Shown here one piece after another: positions 1 through 6,966 of a DNA stretch of 13,966 nucleotides (within the stretch, counting starts at the first letter, position 1; the number at the start of each line of letters is the position of its first letter). The notes under the pieces are model-generated. The model worked only from the letters and a program-made list of their open reading frames with translations. It did not search any database and was not told the origin of the DNA. The position numbers and the translations under genes are program-made. The stretch lies in the NCBI GenBank assembly GCA_051746205.1, contig JBNJEU010000049.1:1-13966 (forward strand). The letters run 5' to 3'. This DNA comes from Thiohalospira sp051746205 (GTDB lineage Bacteria > Pseudomonadota > Gammaproteobacteria > Thiohalospirales > Thiohalospiraceae).

Positions 1-635
1 CCGATGCGCCGCTCCGGCGTGATCCGGAAACCGAAGTCGGCCACGAGGGTGTTGACCTTGTTGTAGGTGGTGTTGCTGCCCCACTGCCCGAGGGTGCCGT
101 CGTCCAGCGAGGTGGTGTCGCTGCCGAAGTTCTGGTTCTTCACGAACATGAAGTTCATGTCCAGGGGCGAGTCGGGGTTGTTGCCCATCAGCTTCACGCC
201 GAGATTGCGCTGGTCGCCGAAGCCGCTGGTCATCCGCTCGCCGGGCCAGAAGTTCATGCGGCTGCGGGTGAACGGCACCCGGGTCTTGCCGATCTCCAGC
301 GCCCAGTTCTCCCCGAGGTCGGTGCCCACCGCCAGCTGCTTGATGCCGATGGCGCTCTGGGGGTCCTCGCCGACGTTGCCGCTGAAGGTCTGGAAGCTGC
401 CGGAGCCGAAACGCGCTTCGCCGTCGAAATACCAGTCGTCGGCCTCGTGGTTCATGTAGAGGATCAACGCCTCGTAGTCGGCGTTGCCACCGGTGTTGTG
501 GTCTTCGGGAAGGGTGTAGTTCAACCACGTTCCGATGGCGACCGAATCCTCCAGCGCCAGGGCCGGAGAGGCGGGAAGGGCCAGGGCCAGAGCCGTCGCG
601 GCGGCGGCCGAACTCAGGTGTAAAGGTCGGGACAT
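1..635 (-). CDS. Porin-like outer-membrane protein, phosphate-selective porin O/P type (partial, C-terminus beyond left edge)
   Basis: Reading the minus strand from the ATG at 635 gives an open frame of 211 codons that leaves the window without a stop. It begins with a clear signal peptide: MSRPLHL, then an Ala/Leu-rich core ending in a likely cleavage after ...SPALA. The mature part is rich in Gly, Asn, aromatic residues and alternating polar/hydrophobic stretches, as in beta-barrels. A segment reading LEIGKTRVPFTRSR, followed by a Glu-Arg pair and a GVKLMG stretch, resembles the conserved core of the OprO/OprP porin family. A GGAGG ribosome site lies about 8 bases upstream (644-648 on the plus strand). 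The likely role is passive uptake of a small solute or anion across the outer membrane; the substrate cannot be told. A different porin-like barrel remains possible. Confidence 0.7.
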   Translation of the reverse strand, partial: MSRPLHLSSAAAATALALALPASPALALEDSVAIGTWLNYTLPEDHNTGGNADYEALILYMNHEADDWYFDGEARFGSGSFQTFSGNVGEDPQSAIGIKQLAVGTDLGENWALEIGKTRVPFTRSRMNFWPGERMTSGFGDQRNLGVKLMGNNPDSPLDMNFMFVKNQNFGSDTTSLDDGTLGQWGSNTTYNKVNTLVADFGFRITPERRI

Positions 636-665
636 GATTCATGCCTCCATGCTGGTTTGTGACTC

Positions 666-695
666 GGGCACATGGCACACGCGCCGTATGTGCCC
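666..695 (-). promoter_or_regulatory. Perfect 8-bp inverted repeat in the porin leader (operator or RNA hairpin)
   Basis: GGGCACAT at 666-673 and ATGTGCCC at 688-695 are perfect inverted copies 14 bases apart. A second GGCACA (674-679) lies inside and can pair with the same right arm, giving alternative structures. The repeat lies between the porin start codon and a weak promoter candidate, just after the expected transcription start. It could therefore be a repressor operator or a 5' untranslated hairpin. The repeat is directly visible; its role is inferred. Confidence 0.4.
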
Positions 696-705
696 ACCAC
701 TTCTC

Positions 706-734
706 AAGCTAGTCAGAGCACGGGGAGTTGGCAA
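706..734 (-). promoter_or_regulatory. Candidate sigma-70 promoter for the porin gene
   Basis: On the minus strand, TTGCCA (729-734) and TAGCTT (706-711) are separated by 17 bases, 71 bases ahead of the porin ATG. The -10 box is weak, so this is only a candidate. Confidence 0.3.
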
Positions 735-760
735 GGGAACGCGGACGGGGCGAGCAGGAA

Positions 761-1354
761 TCAACCACTGTGGCGGGCCAGCCAGCGTCGCCGATTGCGC
801 CGCCAGAGGAACCAGCCCGCCAGCGCGATCAGTGTCACGGCCGCGCCGGCGCCGTATGCTCCGAGCCACGGTGCGAGCAGCTCCCATTGGGCGCCCAGGA
901 GGTAGCCGGCGACAACGAGAAGGCTGTTCCAGAGACTGGTTCCCAGCAGGGTCAGGAGCAGAAAACGGGTGGGGGGCATCGGCAGCAGACCTGCTGGGAC
1001 GGAGACCAGGCTGCGCACGGTGGGGATGGCGCGGCCGGTCACGATCAGCAGGCTGCCGTGACGGCCAAAGAGGTCGAGGACCGGATCGAGGTCGTGGGCC
1101 TTCAGCCGAAGGCGACGTCCGGGTCCGGCCAGCAACCGCCGGAAGCGCGCGCAGCCGATGGTGCGCGCCAGCAGGTAGATGGCCGAGGAACTCGCGGTGC
1201 CACCGATGGTGCTGGCCAGCAGCGCCAGCGGCAGGCTCGCTTCACCCTGCTGAGCCAGGAAGCCGAGCAGGGGAAGAAAAGTTTCCGGCGGGAACACCAG
1301 TGCGGCGAGGCCGATGGCCAGATAATCGCCGCTTCCGAGGAACGCCTCGTCCAA
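761..1354 (-). CDS. DedA/VTT-family inner-membrane protein
   Basis: The protein has 197 residues, close to the usual DedA length. The family motif is clear at 107-143: GRAIPTVRSL, then PAG, a Met-containing turn, and GTSLWN. The earlier segment FPPETFLPLLGFLA (21-34) matches the re-entrant region. Several hydrophobic segments follow (42-63, 131-155, 163-185), with a very basic C-terminus (WRRNRRRWLARH) that fits a cytoplasmic end. DedA proteins are inner-membrane proteins tied to lipid-carrier flipping, membrane potential and envelope stress. The start is a TTG codon at 1354, chosen because GGGAGG lies 5 bases upstream and no ATG is close. The gene is divergent from the EncFtn gene and shares its promoter region. 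Which DedA subtype it is cannot be told. Confidence 0.88.
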   Translation of the reverse strand: MDEAFLGSGDYLAIGLAALVFPPETFLPLLGFLAQQGEASLPLALLASTIGGTASSSAIYLLARTIGCARFRRLLAGPGRRLRLKAHDLDPVLDLFGRHGSLLIVTGRAIPTVRSLVSVPAGLLPMPPTRFLLLTLLGTSLWNSLLVVAGYLLGAQWELLAPWLGAYGAGAAVTLIALAGWFLWRRNRRRWLARHSG

Positions 1355-1395
1355 TGTCGCCTCCCGTTCCGCCTCCGCAGTAGTCTATCATGTCC

Positions 1396-1419
1396 CTCGG
1401 GATGCTCGGGATGCTCGGG
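1396..1419. repeat. 9-bp direct tandem repeat (CTCGGGATG, 2.7 copies) between dedA-like gene and EncFtn gene
   Basis: CTCGGGATG occurs at 1396-1404 and 1405-1413, followed by a partial CTCGGG at 1414-1419. The array lies in the 138-base divergent region. It covers the place where a -35 box for the dedA-like gene would sit and ends immediately before the candidate -35 of the EncFtn gene. Repeats in this position often bind a regulator, but no known operator is recognised here. Confidence 0.5.
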
Positions 1420-1420
1420 G

Positions 1421-1450
1421 TTGGCGCGGAGGTTCGGACCGTCCTATCCT
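1421..1450 (+). promoter_or_regulatory. Candidate promoter for the EncFtn gene
   Basis: TTGGCG (1421-1426) and TATCCT (1445-1450) are separated by 18 bases. Transcription would begin near 1457, leaving a leader of about 36 bases that contains the AGGAG ribosome site at 1480-1484. The match is moderate. The tandem repeat lies directly upstream. Confidence 0.35.
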
Positions 1451-1492
1451 TGGATCCGGATTCAATCCACCAGCCAATCAGGAGCCATCACC

Positions 1493-1810
1493 ATGGCCGG
1501 AGCCAGCAATTCCTATCACGAACCCCTTGAACAATTGAGCGCCAAAACACGCGATGTGCACCGCGCCCTCGTTTCCCTTCAGGAGGAGCTGGAAGCGGTG
1601 GACTGGTATCGGCAGCGCGCCGATGCCTGTAGTGACGACGATTTGCGCGCCATTCTGCTGCACAACATGAACGAGGAGATCGAGCACGCCGCCATGGTGC
1701 TCGAATGGCTGCGGCGTAATGACGATGGCTTCAACAGCGAACTCAACACCTACCTCAATACCACCGGCCCCATCACCGAGGTGGAAGAAGAGACGATGGG
1801 CCGATCCTGA
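1493..1810 (+). CDS. Encapsulated-ferritin-like (EncFtn family) protein lacking an encapsulin-targeting tail
   Basis: The 105-residue protein closely matches remembered Rhodospirillum rubrum EncFtn, with the same residue numbering. It has HEPLEQL (9-15), HRALVS (23-28), EELEAVDWY (31-39), HNMNEE (57-62), EHAAM (64-68) and EWLRRND (71-77). The known metal ligands Glu32, Glu62 and His65, the entry residues Glu31 and Glu34, and Trp38/Tyr39 are all kept. EncFtn proteins are two-helix half-ferritins that build a ferroxidase centre at a dimer interface and form ring-shaped decamers. They oxidise Fe(II) for storage inside an encapsulin shell. Here the chain ends at ...EVEEETMGRS, without the Gly/Ser-rich linker and LGIGSL-type targeting peptide, and no encapsulin gene lies nearby. 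The ATG is supported by AGGAG 8 bases upstream. The next gene begins 3 bases after the stop, in the same frame. The family call is firm; the role without a shell is not. Confidence 0.92.
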   Translation: MAGASNSYHEPLEQLSAKTRDVHRALVSLQEELEAVDWYRQRADACSDDDLRAILLHNMNEEIEHAAMVLEWLRRNDDGFNSELNTYLNTTGPITEVEEETMGRS

Positions 1811-1813
1811 GGC

Positions 1814-2761
1814 GTGCGCCTCGGTCGTCGTGAACCGGCCGCCCTCGTGCGGCGCCTGGGCCCCGGTCTGGATGCCCTCTACCGCCTTGATTGGCGGTTG
1901 GGAGGCGATGGCGCCGAAGAGCGCCTCCTTGAATTCCTCACCGATCGGGCTCTACGCGAGGAACTGGCCGCCGAGGCGGATCCGGCCCGGAGTCTGGCGC
2001 GGCGATTGATGATCGAGGGGGCCGGAGCGCCGTCGGCGCTGCCCGATTCGCCGACTCCCCTCCATCTGATCCGCTCGCCCGAACACACCGCCGTTCTCAC
2101 CGCTCTGGAAGGACTTGCGGCCGACGAGGCCCTGCAACTGCGCCTTGTCCACGGTGATGATTTCTCGCCGGAGGACCTCGCGCGCCTGTTCGACGAGGAC
2201 GAAACCACCACTCGCGCACGTCTGGCGGCCGCCCGGAACCGCCTGCGGGCCGGTCTGGCGGCACGGCCGGTGCCCAAAGCACCGGATTCGTGTCGGCCGG
2301 TCCTGGAGCGGCTGGATGGCTGGCTGGCAGGTGAGCTGGACGGAGCGACGGCCGACACCATTGGTGAGCACTTGAGCCTCTGCGACGACTGTCGGGCGGT
2401 GACGGCGGCTGAACAGGGGCTGCGCCGCCAGCTGGCCCACCAGCCCGTGCCTCCACCTTCCCCCGGTTTTCAGGAACGCGCCCGCTCCGCGCTGGATCCG
2501 CCGCCCCGCCTGGGCTGGTTGCGCCTGCACGGCGAGCATGGCTGGCGCCGATTCACGGTGCCCGCGCTCGTCGCTGCTGCGTTGCTGGGTCTGTTCATCC
2601 TCTGGGTCGTCGGGCAATCCGCGGGTCAGCCGGAATCGCGCTCCACCACCCCGACCCCGGTGATCACCGAGGATGGCCGGATCATCGCGCCGGGCACGAT
2701 GAATCGCGACCGCAGTCGTGAACGGCAGCGGCGGGTGCCGGCGGAAAAAGAACACGAATAG
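1814..2761 (+). CDS. Membrane-anchored sigma-like/anti-sigma (zinc-finger) fusion protein
   Basis: This 315-residue protein has four visible parts. Residues 1-70 are helical and charged and may be a degenerate sigma region-2-like domain. Residues 90-148 look like ECF sigma region 4: a leading helix, DDFSPEDLARLFDEDETTT as a helix-turn-helix, then RARLAAARNRLRAGL. Residues 158-206 resemble an anti-sigma zinc finger, with Cys160 and His186-x3-Cys190-x2-Cys193. One membrane helix follows at about 247-268, then a short basic/Pro-rich tail, probably periplasmic. Normal anti-sigma factors carry only the zinc finger and helix, and a separate sigma factor is encoded alongside. No separate sigma gene is seen here. 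The GTG start lies 3 bases after the EncFtn stop without a well-spaced ribosome site, so it is probably translated by coupling; GTG at 1847 is an alternative. The domain reading comes from sequence pattern alone. The function is unknown, and the link to iron is inferred from the operon. Confidence 0.68.
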   Translation: MRLGRREPAALVRRLGPGLDALYRLDWRLGGDGAEERLLEFLTDRALREELAAEADPARSLARRLMIEGAGAPSALPDSPTPLHLIRSPEHTAVLTALEGLAADEALQLRLVHGDDFSPEDLARLFDEDETTTRARLAAARNRLRAGLAARPVPKAPDSCRPVLERLDGWLAGELDGATADTIGEHLSLCDDCRAVTAAEQGLRRQLAHQPVPPPSPGFQERARSALDPPPRLGWLRLHGEHGWRRFTVPALVAAALLGLFILWVVGQSAGQPESRSTTPTPVITEDGRIIAPGTMNRDRSRERQRRVPAEKEHE

Positions 2762-2793
2762 GAGGGGTGGTCCCGGAGCGGGGCCGATGGGAC

Positions 2794-3870
2794 TCAGTCC
2801 CGGCGCGGTTCCGGGTCGTCGGTCCCCCGCTGCCCGGTCTCGTCCTCGGGATCGGGGCCTGCCGAGGGCTCGGCGGCCGTGCCGCTGTCGTCGCGACGAC
2901 TCCGGCGCAGCGATTCCTCCTCGGCTGCCGCGCGGTCGAGTTCCGCCTCCATCGCCTCGTCGTCCAGCGGTTGCCACGCGTCCTCGGCGGTGTCACCGCC
3001 GGTGCCGCCGCCGGACGGGCCCTCGTCGCCGTCACCGGACGGACCCCCCTCGCCGGTGGTGCCTCCGGAGGGTCCGTCGTCATCCGGCCCGCCGTCGTCG
3101 TCTTCCCCTTCCGTTCCACGGTTACCGACGAAGAAGCGCGAAAGCAGCAGACCCAGCTCGAACAGCAGCCACATGGGCACCGCCAGAAGGGTCTGGGAGA
3201 TGGCGTCCGGCGGCGTCAGCACCATGCCGATGACAAAGGCGCCGACAATGACGTATGGCCGCTTCGAGGCCAGGGTCTTCGGCGTGGTGATCCCGGCCCA
3301 GACCAGCAGGATGGTGACGATGGGCACCTCGAAGGCGATCCCGAAGGCGAAGAACAGTTTCAGCACGAAATCGAGGTAGCGGGCGATGTCGGTCATCACC
3401 GCCACGCCTTCCGGTGCGGTGGCGGTGAAGAAGCCGAACACCAGCGGCATGACCGCATAGTAGGCGAAGACCATGCCCAGATAGAAAAGCAGCACACTGA
3501 AAGTGAGCAGGGGCATCGCCAGGCGGCGCTCGTGGCTGTAGAGCCCCGGCGCGATGAAAGCCCAGATCTGGTGGAGGATCACCGGGATCGCCAGCAGCAG
3601 CGCGACAAACAGGGTGAGTTTGAACGGCGTCAGAAAGGGCGAAGCCACCTCGGTGGCAATCATGCCGGTATCCGCCGGCAGGTGTGCGAGCAGTGGCGCG
3701 GCCACGAAGCTGTAGATCTCGTTGGCGAAGGTGAACAGCGCCAGGAAGATCAGTGCCACGGTGAGCACGATCTTCAGCAGCCGGTCACGCAGCTCGAAGA
3801 GATGCGTCAGGAAAGGCTGCTCTTCAGCGACGATGGCGTCGGGGTCGATCTTGTCCGTGTCCTTAGCCAT
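2794..3870 (-). CDS. tatC: Twin-arginine translocase subunit TatC with a long acidic C-terminal extension
   Basis: TatC is the membrane receptor that binds twin-arginine signal peptides and, with TatB, starts export of folded proteins. The core (about 1-250) shows HLFELRDRL (23-31), SPFLTPFKL (77-85), GLYSHERR (109-116), FEVPI (180-184) and a region beginning RPYVIV (204-209), with six hydrophobic segments. The functionally important glutamates near the first helix, in the HERR loop and in FEVP are kept. The family usually ends near 250 residues. This protein continues for about 108 more, rich in Gly, Pro and Ser, with roughly one third Asp/Glu and three GPSG repeats. The tail should face the cytoplasm. 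The ATG overlaps the tatB stop by 8 bases (3863-3870), indicating coupling. The gene is last in the his-tat unit and converges on the preceding gene across only 32 bases, with no clear terminator. Confidence 0.96.
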   Translation of the reverse strand: MAKDTDKIDPDAIVAEEQPFLTHLFELRDRLLKIVLTVALIFLALFTFANEIYSFVAAPLLAHLPADTGMIATEVASPFLTPFKLTLFVALLLAIPVILHQIWAFIAPGLYSHERRLAMPLLTFSVLLFYLGMVFAYYAVMPLVFGFFTATAPEGVAVMTDIARYLDFVLKLFFAFGIAFEVPIVTILLVWAGITTPKTLASKRPYVIVGAFVIGMVLTPPDAISQTLLAVPMWLLFELGLLLSRFFVGNRGTEGEDDDGGPDDDGPSGGTTGEGGPSGDGDEGPSGGGTGGDTAEDAWQPLDDEAMEAELDRAAAEEESLRRSRRDDSGTAAEPSAGPDPEDETGQRGTDDPEPRRD

Positions 3871-4309
3871 TGCCGCCCTTGGGTTCGCCGCCGCCCGTGT
3901 CGTTCTTCGGTTTCGTGTCGCCGCCTTCCGTCACCGGCTTCGTCTCGCCCGGGGCCGTGTTGTCCGGCGAGCGGACAATGTACCGATCTTCGGAGTTCGT
4001 GCTGCCGCTGTCCCCGTCGTCGTCGGTTCCCTTTCCAGAGGTGGCCACGTCCTGGTTCAGTTCGCTGGCACTGTTGTCGAGGCGCGACTTGAGCTGGTCC
4101 AGCTCGGATTTCTGTGAGTCCATCATCTTGCGCAGTTCGTCGGTGCGCAGTTCCCGGTCGACATCGGACTTCACCGTCGCCACGAACTTTTGCGCCTTGC
4201 CGACCCAGCGGCCGACGGTGCGGGCTACCTCGGGCAGGCGCTCGGGGCCGATCACCAGTAGCGCGATGACGCCGATGACCAGGATTTCCCAGAAACCGAG
4301 ATCGAACAT
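3863..4309 (-). CDS. tatB: Twin-arginine translocase subunit TatB
   Basis: TatB partners TatC in recognising Tat substrates at the inner membrane. The 148-residue protein starts MFDLGFWE, with the polar Glu8 typical of TatB. A single membrane helix (about 5-20) follows, then the GPERLP hinge (21-26) and a charged amphipathic helix rich in Lys/Arg/Asp/Glu (about 27-85). The rest is a disordered acidic and Gly/Thr/Pro/Asn-rich tail. An in-frame ATG exists 81 bases upstream, but MFDLGF is the conserved family start and is chosen here. The gene lies 13 bases after tatA and overlaps tatC by 8 bases. The sequence after the hinge distinguishes it from TatA. Confidence 0.95.
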   Translation of the reverse strand: MFDLGFWEILVIGVIALLVIGPERLPEVARTVGRWVGKAQKFVATVKSDVDRELRTDELRKMMDSQKSELDQLKSRLDNSASELNQDVATSGKGTDDDGDSGSTNSEDRYIVRSPDNTAPGETKPVTEGGDTKPKNDTGGGEPKGGNG

Positions 4310-4322
4310 GGGGTGCCCGCGC

Positions 4323-4583
4323 TCAGCCCTTGTTCCGGTCGGTTTCGTTCTCGCGGGTGGCCTCGCCCTCGATGACCTCCTCGTCATCACCGGACTTCTC
4401 GAGCTTCTCCGGATCCTCCTCGGCCTTCTTCTCGCCGGTGTCCTCGGTCTCGTCCTTCACGGCGCTGCGAAAACCCTTGACTGCTTCGCCGAGGTCGCCG
4501 CCCAGGTTGCGGATGCGCTTGGCGCCGAAAAGCACCAGCACGATGGCCAGGATAATGAGTAGTTGCCAGACGCTGATCCCCAT
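4323..4583 (-). CDS. tatA: Twin-arginine translocase subunit TatA
   Basis: TatA oligomerises to form or open the path for folded substrates through the inner membrane. The 86-residue protein begins MGISVWQLL, then a membrane helix (about 4-18), the conserved Phe-Gly hinge (19-20), and an amphipathic helix with basic and Gly residues (KRIRNLGGDLGEAVKGFR). The tail is strongly acidic. The ATG has GAGGGG about 6 bases upstream. It lies 51 bases after hisE and 13 bases before tatB, so it is the first tat gene of the unit. The length and lack of the early TatB glutamate favour TatA. Confidence 0.95.
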   Translation of the reverse strand: MGISVWQLLIILAIVLVLFGAKRIRNLGGDLGEAVKGFRSAVKDETEDTGEKKAEEDPEKLEKSGDDEEVIEGEATRENETDRNKG

Positions 4584-4634
4584 GACTTCCCCTCTGGTGT
4601 CGCTGTTTGGTTGGTTGGCCGCGAGGCCTTGTGG

Positions 4635-4955
4635 TTACCGCGGGCGCGCGGCCTTCTCGGCGTGGCCGGAGAGACCGAAGCGGCGCTCGAGCTCCGCCAG
4701 GACCGCTTCCGGTCCGAGCCCCTGATGCGCCAGCAGAACGAGGCTATGAAACCACAGATCGGCCGTTTCATAAACGACCTTCTCCGGATCGCCGTCCTTG
4801 GCGGCCATCACCGTCTCGGTCGCCTCCTCGCCGATCTTCTTCAGGATCGCGTCGAGGCCTTTGGTGTAGAGGCTCGCCACGTAGGAGTCATCGGCGGGGG
4901 CGCCCTTGCGCGCCTCCAGGACCTCGGACAGCTGTTTCAGCACGTCGTCGTTCAT
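4635..4955 (-). CDS. hisE: Phosphoribosyl-ATP pyrophosphatase HisE
   Basis: HisE removes pyrophosphate from phosphoribosyl-ATP, giving phosphoribosyl-AMP, the second step of histidine synthesis. The 106-residue all-helical protein matches the family, with YTKGLDAILKKIGEEATE (30-47), whose acidic residues bind magnesium, then VYETADLWFH (61-70). The start is the ATG at 4955, giving the usual N-terminus MNDDVLKQLSEVLE. It overlaps the hisI stop by 4 bases (ATGA), so the two are translationally coupled. HisI and HisE are separate here, unlike the fused HisIE of enterobacteria. Confidence 0.96.
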   Translation of the reverse strand: MNDDVLKQLSEVLEARKGAPADDSYVASLYTKGLDAILKKIGEEATETVMAAKDGDPEKVVYETADLWFHSLVLLAHQGLGPEAVLAELERRFGLSGHAEKAARPR

Positions 4956-5359
4956 CGGGCGCCTCCGTACAGGGTTTCGGGGTCGATGAGGACATCGTCG
5001 GTAACCACCCACTCACCATCGCGCAGCTCGCGGTAGAAGCAGCTTTCACGTCCGGTGTGGCAGGCGGCGGCGCCGGCCTGGGTGACATCAAGAAGGACTA
5101 CGTCGCCGTCGCAGTCCAGGCGGATGGCGTGGACGGTCTGGGTCTGGCCGGAGCTCTCGCCCTTGTGCCAGAAGCGTCCCCGCGAACGCGACCAGTAGAC
5201 GGCTTCGCCCAGCGCGCGGGTGCGGGCCAGGGCCTCGCGGTTGGCCCAGGCCATCATCAGCACTCGGCCGCTGTCGTGGTCCTGGGCGATGACCGGGACC
5301 AGGCCGTCGGTGTCGAACGCGACGGCATCCAGCCAGGGGGCGTCGGTATCGGGATCCAC
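4952..5359 (-). CDS. hisI: Phosphoribosyl-AMP cyclohydrolase HisI
   Basis: HisI opens the adenine ring of phosphoribosyl-AMP. Family motifs are clear: MMAWANREAL, YWSRSRGRFWHKGESSG as the central signature, and the zinc site from LDCDGD through ACHTGRESCFYR. The protein has 135 residues and no HisE domain. Two in-frame GTG codons compete. The one at 5365 overlaps the AGGAGG ribosome site itself, whereas the one at 5359 lies 5 bases after it; the second is chosen, so the protein may be two residues shorter than an automatic call. The gene follows hisF by 9 bases and overlaps hisE. Confidence 0.95.
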   Translation of the reverse strand: MDPDTDAPWLDAVAFDTDGLVPVIAQDHDSGRVLMMAWANREALARTRALGEAVYWSRSRGRFWHKGESSGQTQTVHAIRLDCDGDVVLLDVTQAGAAACHTGRESCFYRELRDGEWVVTDDVLIDPETLYGGAR

Positions 5360-5368
5360 CGGCACCTC

Positions 5369-6139
<771 letters not shown>

Positions 6140-6173
6140 GGGTCGTCCTCGGTATGCGTTGCCGTGGGTCGGC

Positions 6174-6920
6174 TCACGCCCCGTCGGGGCAGAGCTCGTC
6201 GGCCAGCTGCTGGGCGGCGGCCAGTTCCAGGGTGCCCTCGTAGATGGCGCGGCCGGTGATGGCGCCGACCACGCCCTCGTCGGCGACCGCGCACAGGGCG
6301 CGGATGTCGTCCAGGCTGGTGACCCCGCCGGAGGCGATGATCGGGATGCGCACCGACCGCGCCAGTTCCACCGTGGAGTCCATGCTGACCCCGGAGAGCA
6401 TGCCGTCGCGGCCGATGTCGGTGTAGATGATCGCTTCGACGCCGTCGGCCTCGAAGCGCTGGGCCAGGTCGGTGACGTCGTGCTGGGACAGCTTCGACCA
6501 GCCGTCGATGGCCACCTTGCCGTCGCGGGCGTCGAGGCCGACGATGACATGGCGCGGGAATTCCAGACAGAGGTCGTTGACGAAGTGGGGCGCCGAGACC
6601 GCCCGGGTGCCGATGATGACGTAGCTCACCCCCGCCTCGATGTAGGCCCCGGCGGTGGCGGTATCGCGGATGCCGCCGCCGATCTGGACCGGGAGCTCCG
6701 GGTGGGCGGCGCAGATCCGGCGTACCGCCTCGGCGTTCTTCGGTTCGCCGGCGGTGGCGCCGTCCAGGTCCACCAGGTGGAGGCGGCGGGCCCCGGCCGC
6801 CACCCAGCGATCGGCCATGGCCACCGGGTCGTCGCCGTAGACGGTGGCGTCTTCCATGTTGCCCTGGCGCAGCCGCACGCAGCGGCCGTCCTGGATGTCG
6901 ATGGCGGGGATCACAAGCAT
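6174..6920 (-). CDS. hisA: Phosphoribosylformimino-AICAR ribotide isomerase HisA
   Basis: HisA catalyses the Amadori rearrangement of ProFAR to PRFAR, the substrate of HisF/HisH. The 248-residue barrel shows the catalytic Asp8 in IPAIDIQDG and Asp130 in VGLDARDGKVA. It also shows LHLVDLDGA, QIGGGIRD, YTDIGRDGM and IIASGGV. The start is taken as ATG at 6920. A GTG directly before it (6923) would add one residue, but the ATG is better spaced (about 8 bases) from GAGG. That ribosome site sits in a small CAACG/CGTTG hairpin (6923-6936). The gene lies 46 bases after hisH. Confidence 0.97.
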   Translation of the reverse strand: MLVIPAIDIQDGRCVRLRQGNMEDATVYGDDPVAMADRWVAAGARRLHLVDLDGATAGEPKNAEAVRRICAAHPELPVQIGGGIRDTATAGAYIEAGVSYVIIGTRAVSAPHFVNDLCLEFPRHVIVGLDARDGKVAIDGWSKLSQHDVTDLAQRFEADGVEAIIYTDIGRDGMLSGVSMDSTVELARSVRIPIIASGGVTSLDDIRALCAVADEGVVGAITGRAIYEGTLELAAAQQLADELCPDGA

Positions 6921-6922
6921 CA

Positions 6923-6936
6923 CAACGACCTCGTTG
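6923..6936 (-). promoter_or_regulatory. Small hairpin enclosing the hisA ribosome-binding site
   Basis: On the minus strand, CAACG (6932-6936) and CGTTG (6923-6927) form a 5-bp stem with AGGT in the loop, so the hisA Shine-Dalgarno bases are largely exposed at the tip. It ends 3 bases before the ATG. It is short, so any effect on translation would be modest and is unproven. Confidence 0.3.
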
Positions 6937-6966
6937 GTTTCGTGGTTGTCCCGTGGTGTCCCGGGC

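Noticed and set aside
535..1383. A 282-codon open frame on the plus strand over the porin start and dedA-like gene
   Set aside because: Arg/Pro/Gly-rich shadow translation; the minus-strand genes have a signal peptide and DedA motifs.
728..1492. Possible N-terminal extension of the EncFtn protein
   Set aside because: The open frame continues upstream over the dedA-like gene, but the ATG at 1493 has a good ribosome site and gives exactly the family N-terminus.
2789..2801. Palindrome GGGACTCAGTCCC at the end of tatC as a terminator
   Set aside because: The loop would be one base and no T run follows on either strand.
3000..3100. DNA-level repeat array in the tatC tail region
   Set aside because: The repetition reflects GPSG-type codon repeats within the coding sequence and is imperfect at DNA level; it is noted as part of the TatC tail.
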